Part shown: positions 15,637 to 22,126 of the stretch, one piece after another
Layout of the letters: each line of letters begins with the position of its first letter
Numbering within the stretch: position 1 is the first letter of the stretch
From: a virus
IMG/VR virus record: IMGVR_UViG_3300031578_000379
Span: 1 to 22,126 of that record
Direction: 5' to 3' (one strand)
DNA: 22,126 nucleotides
Notes under the pieces: model-generated
Told to the model about the DNA's origin: nothing
The model's database searches: none
What the model saw: only the letters and a program-made list of their open reading frames with translations
Made by a program: the position numbers and the translations under genes

Positions 15637-15930
15637 TCAGACTTCAGGCAACACGACACCCAGCACTTGCCCGTAGTGCATCACGTCGTGCGGCATGGGC
15701 ACGTCGTGCGTGATGCACGCGCGTATCGTGCACAGCCACATGCGCTTGATCTCTGCTTGGCTGTGCTTCTTAACCAGTTCGATCTGATTCACGCCGTCAG
15801 TCAGAAACTCCAACGCCTTGCGCGCAACGTGCGCGTTGGGCTGATCGCAGAAATATCCGACGTCCAGCTTCGTGCCGGGCTCCATGTAGTTCGTGCCCAG
15901 CGCGTCCAAAACATCCGTCGTCCTGCTCAT
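15637..15930 (-). CDS. Small protein of unknown function (97 aa)
   Basis: I do not recognise this 97-residue protein. The ATG follows a strong GGAGGG Shine-Dalgarno at about 6 bases, and that site lies inside the last codons of the giant helicase gene. The start overlaps the upstream stop by 4 bases, so translation is probably coupled. The protein looks soluble and mixed alpha/beta, with three cysteines that form no clear zinc site, and no signal peptide or membrane segment. Coupling to the helicase gene suggests it is made with it, possibly as a partner, but nothing in the sequence proves this. Confidence 0.75.
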   Translation of the reverse strand: MSRTTDVLDALGTNYMEPGTKLDVGYFCDQPNAHVARKALEFLTDGVNQIELVKKHSQAEIKRMWLCTIRACITHDVPMPHDVMHYGQVLGVVLPEV

Positions 15931-18900
15931 CGCATCCCTCCAACGTGAACCACGAACCGCCTCGCGTATCGCGCCGACTTGGCAACCAGTTCTTGCGCGT
16001 AGTGCACCGATTCATCCAGCATGCGATCCGCAAGCGGATCATCGTTTTTATTCAGCGTGGACGTTGTGCGTGCGCTGGCAACGCTCGCAGCCACGAAGTC
16101 ATAATCCGTTGTCTCGGGCTGCGCGTTCTGCGCGATGTTCAGGAACGCTTCGACGGCAGTCATTTTCGCACGGCTCTGCATCAGTTGCGAACGCTCTGCA
16201 TTGCACGGCGATTCCATACTGTACTCGCCCGTCTGCACGGTCACTTTCTTGCCCTTCTTTTTGCCTGCCACCGGGATCGTGATCTCTTCTGTAATGGGGA
16301 TATCGACTGAGGTAGTGAAGCGCTTCACTTCAACCAAGAAGCGGCGGTCCTGCATCATCTTTCGCTCAAACGGCGAGAGGTGCTGCTGAATGATAGTGTT
16401 CACCACGTCGCTCTGTTGCACCGCTTCAGGTGGGATATACATGCGTTTGAGTTGCTGAAGGATGCGATTCCTAGTGGCACCATCGCCCGCCGCAGCAATC
16501 GCTTTCAAGCGTTCGCGCTCTTCCGGGTCGCCCCAGTAGCCGTGCGCTTTCAGATCAGCAAGCGTCGACTCTTGCAGACCCTGTATCCGCTCAAGTGAGC
16601 GCTTCGCAAAGTACGCCTCGATCAGTTGGTCCGGTGCGCCTTCGCCAAGTTCATCTAACTTCTTGCGGTCGCCTGGGTCCAACGTGTCGAGTGCATCGTT
16701 GATCGCGGCAAGCGCCGTCGTGTGATCGTAGTCCTTGATCGACGCGCCTTTTTTCTCTTCGTTGGCGCGAATGATTGCGTCGATCTTGTCTACGATCGGC
16801 TTGGCTTCACGCGACGTCGCAGCGGGCAACATGCGCGCGGCGCGCGTGATGCGCTGCCACTCATCTAGCGGCGAGAAAAGAGAGTCGTACATCGCCAAGT
16901 GCGCAGCGGGCCAATTCAAACCTACGTTCGCTGCATCCGACGCGCACATGAATTGCGTGTTGTTGAACACGTACTGCTGTTTATCCGACAGCGGCACAGT
17001 AGCCACCCAATACGGCTTCAGCAGACCGCGCAGTTCCGATTCATGGCCTTTCATCGTCGTGCCGCTAGAGGTGCGGATAAGGCGCTCCAAGTCCTTCACA
17101 CGTTTGCTAGTCTTCGCATCCAACGCGCTTTCGTAAACGTAGTTGGGCACCACAGTACCCTTCGGGCCAGCAACGCCCATAACACGCATGGGCACCTCCA
17201 ACTCAAACGACTCTTTTTTACCCTTCGCCTTGTCGTGCTTGAGATCCAACACAACGTCCGTGCGGAACGCTGCCGCAATGTTCTTGCGTTCGCTGCGGCC
17301 CCACCCCTCGGCAATGACACCAAGTCCAGGCGGCTTGCCGGTGGTGCCGTACAGCGTGCGGTGCACGAACATGCTCACGCCAGTGTCCTTGCCGAACTTG
17401 TCCTGCTTGTGCCGGAAGATTTCGCTGTTCAGGTTGCGCTCACCCAGCGTCGCGCCCTTGCCCATGTACGTCACAAAGTATTTTTTCGGCGTTTGCTTGC
17501 GGTCGCCTTCGCCGGATACGTCCGCGTTGCCCAGCGCTTCGTTGACGTCTTGGAAACCCATTTGCCGCAGCTTGGCTTCCATCGTGCGCATGGATGAACC
17601 AATGCGGTTGCCGAACAGAATGAACTGCGTGTCGTTGCCGCCAGCGCCCGTGTGCTTCGCCAAGTTGTTCTTGATCCAACCTTCCAACGCATCCGTCTTC
17701 GCGTTGTTATGCGTGACCACTGCGTCGTACTGCGCTCGCTCGTGCCTACGCTCAAGACCACGTTGGATCGTGTGCTTTTCGTGACCGACCTTGGGTGCTT
17801 GATTACGAACGCCCTTGCCCTCATCCCACAGCTTAGGCTTCTTGCGTTCCTCGCCAGTATCCGGGTTCCAAATCCTGTCGTTGTCTTCCGGGTGCTCAGT
17901 CCAACCGGCAGCCTTCAATTGCTTGACTGTTTTCTTGTCGTCGCTGTCGCCAACGTCTTCGCCCTCTTCGCCAGACGTGTCCATGCGCCCGGTGTGATCC
18001 CAGTCAGACGACGCATAGAACATGCCCTTGGCTTTGGCTGTCGAGTCGCGCACGAACAGCGTGCCGTTGGGAACAACGCCAATGTGTTCGTGCCCATGCT
18101 CGTCTGTGAACTTGTATGGGATCGGTTCGATCACGCCGCCAGTTTCCGCCTGCGTGCCGCGCGCGATCATGCCCTCGGGACCGTAGTCCTGATTCAGAAC
18201 CTTATCCGTCCACTTCTGCCCAGTCACTGTGGTGTACGTGCGCTCCTTGATCTGCTTCAGAATCATTGGGTCGATCTTCGTGCCTGCAAGTGTCGAGTAG
18301 TCTACGCCAAACAAACGCTCAGAGTATTTTTGCAGCGCCTCAAAATATCCGCCGTGGATTTTCTCGTCAGCCACGTCCTGAATAGACGGCCACTTGCCGT
18401 TCCACCCAGTTTTCTTGTCCATGATTTCTTCATAGCTGGGCAACTTGAATGTGCGCGGCACTGTGGTGATCGTCACCTCACCGCGCTTATTCGTGAGCGC
18501 AACGGACGCGTCGTATTGCAATTCCTCGCTTGCGTCTGGGGCTTTGTACGCCGCGCAGTTCGCGATGCCACGCGCGCGTGCAACAGACGCCTTCGCCTCT
18601 TCGCTCAGTAGCTCTGTTTCATCCAACCCAAGGCTCGCGCTCGATTCAAGCGAGGTGCGATCCTCGTCTGACATTTGCGCCATCGCAGCGCGGTACATCA
18701 CCGCCTGCATGCCGGTCATGTGCGCGGGCTGGTTTTCGTCCAGCAACACCGCTGGCATGTTCTGGCCTTTGACGTCCGTGGTGTTTTTCACGTCGAAGTA
18801 TTGAAACAGATAGCGTGCCAGCTTGCCCGCACGCATCGGATTCAAATCCAACTTGCGCGGATTCTTCACGCCCAACGCACGCTGCGTTGCACTCGCGACC

Positions 18901-21900
18901 AGATACTCGTTTTCAAACTGATCTTCGGTGCCGAGATCAACAGCGCCCGCCGTGATCAGACGCAGCAAGCGAGGCACCGTGTGCAGCGTGTTATTGACCG
19001 GCGTGCCTGTCATAGCCAGGAACAGCTTCATGTGCGGGTTCCACCGCTCGACAGCTTTAGATACTTCGTTGTCGTTGGCGATCTTGTGCGCTTCGTCAAC
19101 CACCATGCCGTCGAACAGACCCGTCGCGAGCAACGCTTCAGAGTGATCTCTGAAATACTCGTACGGGCAAACCAGTTCGTTGTTTGTGTCGTTGAACGGA
19201 TCCCACATACCAGGACGCTTCTCTATTTGATCCTTCCAATGCTGAATCACTTTCTTGCGGAACGCCTCGTCAGTGTCCTTTGCACCGCGCGGCGGCAGCT
19301 TGGGTAGCTGCTGTGCGCCTGCAAGCGTCGCTGCGCCTGCAAGCGTAGGAACGTATCCGGCCCGTTGCTTGAATTCTTGAAACCAGTTCTCGGCAGTGTT
19401 CAGCGGCACTACAATGATCGTTTTCTTCGACGTGCGGTTGGGGTGCGGTGCTCCGTTGCCGTCCACCAAGTTGCGCATCATTGCGGACGCCATGATCGCA
19501 AGACCCGTCTTGCCTGTACCCATGAAGTGCGCAGCCATCATGCGCCCGCCGTTGTTTGCCAGTTTCTGCAAGGCTGTTATCCGGTGCTCGCCCGGCTGGA
19601 ACCCGTCGTCGTCTGCGCGCATGCCGCGCAGCAGCCCGTCTGGGTTGATGTTGCCGTTAGGCTGGATGAAGTCCTCCGTCTTCGCGATGTTCTTGCGCCC
19701 GACTTGCTCGGACACACTGCGTTCAGCGACCATCGCGATATCGAGCATCGCCCGCACGCGATCCTCCATCATAAATCCGCCAAGTGCTTTTCGCAGTGCC
19801 GGTAGGTCGGATATGTTGATCCCGATCGGCGCGTCGTCTGCGTCCTGATCAGGATCGAGCGCGGGCTCGTACACGCCCTCCATTTGGAGGATGCGGTCAC
19901 GCGTCATAGATCCGTCTTTAGGCAGCTTGATCCTGATTACGCCCGACCCTTCCTCGATAGCCGACCCTGTGACCACTTCGTCTGCGTACAGAAGTACGTG
20001 GCTCTGCAACGGCTCCACAAACCTACGCCGCACGTCCTTTTTGCCAGTCGCCGGAATGATGCCAGCTTCGCGCGGCGTCACTGCGTCAACGCGCAGCAGC
20101 ACTTGTTTGATGCCCGCGCCTTGCCCTGCTTCGGGCATCACAGTCCAACCGTCCTTCGCTCGCTTGATCACGCGAGCAAGTATCCGCTTGTCGCTGCCGG
20201 GGTAAAGAATCCACCCGATCACACCGGGTTTGATCGGCACTTTCTTTTTTGCTTCGCCGCGACGATCGATCACACGCGGCAAACGGATCTCGTTATTCGC
20301 GTCGAGCAGTTCGTCAATGCGGATACTGGACTTGCCCAGTTGCCTTGCCCAGTAGTCGCCAACGACTTTCGGCGGTCCCTTGCCGTCCCACTCGACTTCG
20401 ATATGCGCCAGACCGCGTTCCGCGCCTTGCTCTGCCTTGCCTGAAATAGACACCCATGTGCGGCGGGGCTCAGTGGCTTCTGCCGCCTTGCGCATCAGGT
20501 CAATCAAGTCGCCTGCGTTTTGAATGTCTACGCGCCCGCCTGGATTCAGCAGCGACGCCAACACAGGGTCCATGATCTGCCCACGCCCGTAGCGATGGTT
20601 CTCGGCAAGGATCGACGCGCCAGTGCAGCCGCCGATCTGCTTCGCCAACTTGTGCGGGTCAGTCGGCATATCCTCCGTCAACACGGTCCAACGCCAGTTG
20701 CCGTTGCCATCCGGCAACTTAATTTTGTCGCCAGTCGCAAACGCGTTCGACGCGTTCACCCAAATTTTGGTCCACGTTCCATCAGGGTTGCGTTGCTCGT
20801 ACAACTTCGCCGTCAGCACGGGCTCATGCTTCCCCGTGACCGGATCATAGAACGTCTGCGCCATGCTCTTGCCGTCGACAGTCTCGCGCGCCTGCATCGT
20901 CTGTCGTTCAGGCGGCGCTAGTCGGATACCGTTGAATTTGAACGTGCCCGACTTCGCCATAAACTCTTCGGGCGAAATTTCGACAGGCGTCCATTCGTGG
21001 CGCTCTTGGATCGCATCCTCGCCCTTCGCGTGCAGCTTCGCCACGCGTCTGCGCTCAAACTCTAACGTGCCTGGTATCTTCGCGCGCCCTTCCGGCGTGA
21101 GGTGCAAGCCAGCAGCCATTTGCTCATCAGTCGCGTTGCCGAGATTGCCGCCTAGCGCATTGAAAATCTTGCGCCCAAGGTTCGTTTTTCCGCCCTCCCA
21201 GAGTTTGCCTTTTTTGTCGTACAGCTTCGTGTACGCAGCAATCGGATCGTCGCCCAACTCCGCGACGAACTTCTCGATCTTCGCGTCGCCCTGTCCGAGA
21301 AACAGAGTCGCCTGATCGGAGTCCAGCAGGTTGCCTTTTTCGTCGTAGATTTCCTTCATGTACTCGCGCGATCGAAACTTATTGAAGAGGCTGCCCTCGT
21401 AACGAGGCAACTGCGTCACTGGGTCGATCGTCGCGGGCATGCGGTCCCAGCCAGCCTCTTCGTCCTTGCTGGCAGGCCCAACACGCATCATCACCGTGCG
21501 ACCGTTGACGGTCATTGTGTAGAACTGATCTTTGTCGCTGTAGTATTGGCCCGCTGTAGATGCAGGTGATTCGTGCCTCGCACGATGCAGCAGCTTCGAC
21601 ACGGGCGTGACGGGCGCAGCGTTCCACCAGCGCAACTCTTCGTCCGGTGTCGCCAGCATTTCGGCCAACGGGCGCAACTCATGCAGCACGTTCTCGCGCA
21701 TCCACTCGTAATGCTCGGGCGCGACCATCGCAAGTTCCTTCGGGTGCGTGTGCGCGCACGCAAAGGTTTCTGCGAAGTCCTCTTCGTATTTACTGTCTGG
21801 GCCACTTTTGGGATTGCCGACTTGCGCGTAGTTCGACACGAACTTCTGTTCCGTATCCCGCATGCGTTTCCAGTCGTCCCACAGACCAGGCTGCTGAGTC

Positions 21901-22126
21901 TCTATGATGAAATGCCGCGCATGACCGATTTCGTGGAGCACAACCTTTTCGGTGCGAGTCAGCGACCCATTGAAATTCGGATCCCCGATCGGCACTGTGA
22001 CAATGTTCTGCCCTACTTGGATCTCGCCGGTATTTGGACGGTAGAACGCAGCAGCCCCGTATTTTTCCAGATACTTTTCCGGGTCGTCGCCGTCTCCGAC
22101 CATCCAAAACTTCGTGACGCCATGCG
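15927..22126 (-). CDS. Giant zinc-peptidase-like / SNF2-type helicase virion protein (5' end outside window)
   Basis: The frame is open to the right edge, so the N-terminus is missing; residue numbers count from the first in-window ATG at 22103 (2058 aa). HEIGH at 57-61 followed by EEDFAE at 107-112 looks like a gluzincin-type zinc site. An SNF2-like helicase follows: Walker A MGTGKTG at 861-867, DEAH at 1003-1006, MTGTP (motif III) at 1031-1035, a motif IV-like strand (TQFILFGNR) near 1492, motif V-like GLNW near 1728 and motif VI QRITRAAR at 1750-1757. An acidic stretch lies between the lobes. The gene sits at the head of the capsid operon and its stop overlaps the next start. Large helicase proteins in phage late regions, such as P1 DarB, can be packaged and injected to protect DNA; that role here is inference. 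No methyltransferase motif was seen in the visible part. Helicase call is firm, peptidase call moderate. Confidence 0.85.
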   Translation of the reverse strand, partial: HGVTKFWMVGDGDDPEKYLEKYGAAAFYRPNTGEIQVGQNIVTVPIGDPNFNGSLTRTEKVVLHEIGHARHFIIETQQPGLWDDWKRMRDTEQKFVSNYAQVGNPKSGPDSKYEEDFAETFACAHTHPKELAMVAPEHYEWMRENVLHELRPLAEMLATPDEELRWWNAAPVTPVSKLLHRARHESPASTAGQYYSDKDQFYTMTVNGRTVMMRVGPASKDEEAGWDRMPATIDPVTQLPRYEGSLFNKFRSREYMKEIYDEKGNLLDSDQATLFLGQGDAKIEKFVAELGDDPIAAYTKLYDKKGKLWEGGKTNLGRKIFNALGGNLGNATDEQMAAGLHLTPEGRAKIPGTLEFERRRVAKLHAKGEDAIQERHEWTPVEISPEEFMAKSGTFKFNGIRLAPPERQTMQARETVDGKSMAQTFYDPVTGKHEPVLTAKLYEQRNPDGTWTKIWVNASNAFATGDKIKLPDGNGNWRWTVLTEDMPTDPHKLAKQIGGCTGASILAENHRYGRGQIMDPVLASLLNPGGRVDIQNAGDLIDLMRKAAEATEPRRTWVSISGKAEQGAERGLAHIEVEWDGKGPPKVVGDYWARQLGKSSIRIDELLDANNEIRLPRVIDRRGEAKKKVPIKPGVIGWILYPGSDKRILARVIKRAKDGWTVMPEAGQGAGIKQVLLRVDAVTPREAGIIPATGKKDVRRRFVEPLQSHVLLYADEVVTGSAIEEGSGVIRIKLPKDGSMTRDRILQMEGVYEPALDPDQDADDAPIGINISDLPALRKALGGFMMEDRVRAMLDIAMVAERSVSEQVGRKNIAKTEDFIQPNGNINPDGLLRGMRADDDGFQPGEHRITALQKLANNGGRMMAAHFMGTGKTGLAIMASAMMRNLVDGNGAPHPNRTSKKTIIVVPLNTAENWFQEFKQRAGYVPTLAGAATLAGAQQLPKLPPRGAKDTDEAFRKKVIQHWKDQIEKRPGMWDPFNDTNNELVCPYEYFRDHSEALLATGLFDGMVVDEAHKIANDNEVSKAVERWNPHMKLFLAMTGTPVNNTLHTVPRLLRLITAGAVDLGTEDQFENEYLVASATQRALGVKNPRKLDLNPMRAGKLARYLFQYFDVKNTTDVKGQNMPAVLLDENQPAHMTGMQAVMYRAAMAQMSDEDRTSLESSASLGLDETELLSEEAKASVARARGIANCAAYKAPDASEELQYDASVALTNKRGEVTITTVPRTFKLPSYEEIMDKKTGWNGKWPSIQDVADEKIHGGYFEALQKYSERLFGVDYSTLAGTKIDPMILKQIKERTYTTVTGQKWTDKVLNQDYGPEGMIARGTQAETGGVIEPIPYKFTDEHGHEHIGVVPNGTLFVRDSTAKAKGMFYASSDWDHTGRMDTSGEEGEDVGDSDDKKTVKQLKAAGWTEHPEDNDRIWNPDTGEERKKPKLWDEGKGVRNQAPKVGHEKHTIQRGLERRHERAQYDAVVTHNNAKTDALEGWIKNNLAKHTGAGGNDTQFILFGNRIGSSMRTMEAKLRQMGFQDVNEALGNADVSGEGDRKQTPKKYFVTYMGKGATLGERNLNSEIFRHKQDKFGKDTGVSMFVHRTLYGTTGKPPGLGVIAEGWGRSERKNIAAAFRTDVVLDLKHDKAKGKKESFELEVPMRVMGVAGPKGTVVPNYVYESALDAKTSKRVKDLERLIRTSSGTTMKGHESELRGLLKPYWVATVPLSDKQQYVFNNTQFMCASDAANVGLNWPAAHLAMYDSLFSPLDEWQRITRAARMLPAATSREAKPIVDKIDAIIRANEEKKGASIKDYDHTTALAAINDALDTLDPGDRKKLDELGEGAPDQLIEAYFAKRSLERIQGLQESTLADLKAHGYWGDPEERERLKAIAAAGDGATRNRILQQLKRMYIPPEAVQQSDVVNTIIQQHLSPFERKMMQDRRFLVEVKRFTTSVDIPITEEITIPVAGKKKGKKVTVQTGEYSMESPCNAERSQLMQSRAKMTAVEAFLNIAQNAQPETTDYDFVAASVASARTTSTLNKNDDPLADRMLDESVHYAQELVAKSARYARRFVVHVGGMR

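Larger units (their letters stand above)
2..20928. repeat. Scattered CGGATA/TATCCG hexamer, about 49 copies
   Basis: By hand count there are about 22 CGGATA and 27 TATCCG on the plus strand, against roughly 10 expected for this length and base composition. Copies occur in several codon frames and in short intergenic gaps (4175-4180 and 4642-4647), so codon choice alone does not explain them. The base after CGGATA is C or T in most copies. Spacing is irregular, about one per 450 bases; none was seen from 20929 to the right edge. Confidence 0.7.

Noticed and set aside
2-20928. CGGATA copies as a CRISPR array or Chi-like site
   Set aside because: Too short and irregularly spaced for CRISPR; both orientations are about equally frequent, unlike strand-biased Chi sites.

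Overview
The window is part of the late (virion) region of a contractile-tailed phage. Every gene lies on the minus strand, so transcription runs from the right edge to the left. Most gene borders are ATGA or GTGA overlaps or gaps of a few bases. The DNA is GC-rich (clearly above 50% by eye), many starts are GTG, and Shine-Dalgarno sites are good. That suggests a GC-rich, probably Gram-negative (for example proteobacterial) host, but the host is inferred, not shown. Capsid, neck, sheath and tail genes follow the order of SPO1/A511-type myoviruses (Herelleviridae), and the major capsid protein resembles the A511 capsid protein along most of its length. No integrase, tRNA, CRISPR array or insertion sequence was seen.

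Layout in transcription order. (1) 22126-15927: a giant protein, still open at the window edge, with an HEIGH zinc-peptidase-like domain followed by an SNF2-type helicase. (2) 15930-15419: a small unknown gene and a small zinc-ribbon gene resembling Mu Com. (3) 15418-15279: a 140-base gap with a possible promoter, an inverted repeat over its -35 box, and a 15-bp hairpin plus U-tract just before the next start codon. (4) 15278-12141: capsid module (prohead protease, candidate scaffold, major capsid protein), closed by a terminator-like hairpin at 12079-12122. (5) 12067-6940: head-completion and neck module, with two small unknown proteins, a one-pass membrane protein, adaptor, zinc-binding head-closure-like protein, HK97 gp10-like protein, tail-terminator-like protein and a small unknown. 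(6) 6936-1: tail module, with sheath, tube, tail-assembly chaperone with a +1 frameshift extension, tape measure, and a baseplate-hub-like gene that runs off the left edge.

The genes build one particle. Protease, scaffold and major capsid protein make and mature the head. Neck proteins close it and join the tail. Chaperone and tape measure set up the tube, around which the sheath polymerises. The giant helicase protein is made among them and may be packaged and injected, by analogy with P1 DarB-type proteins.

The most unusual signals are: the giant peptidase-helicase protein; a hexamer, CGGATA/TATCCG, found about 49 times by hand count (about 10 expected), in all reading frames and between genes; the hairpin leader in front of the prohead protease; and the +1 frameshift arrangement of the chaperone genes.
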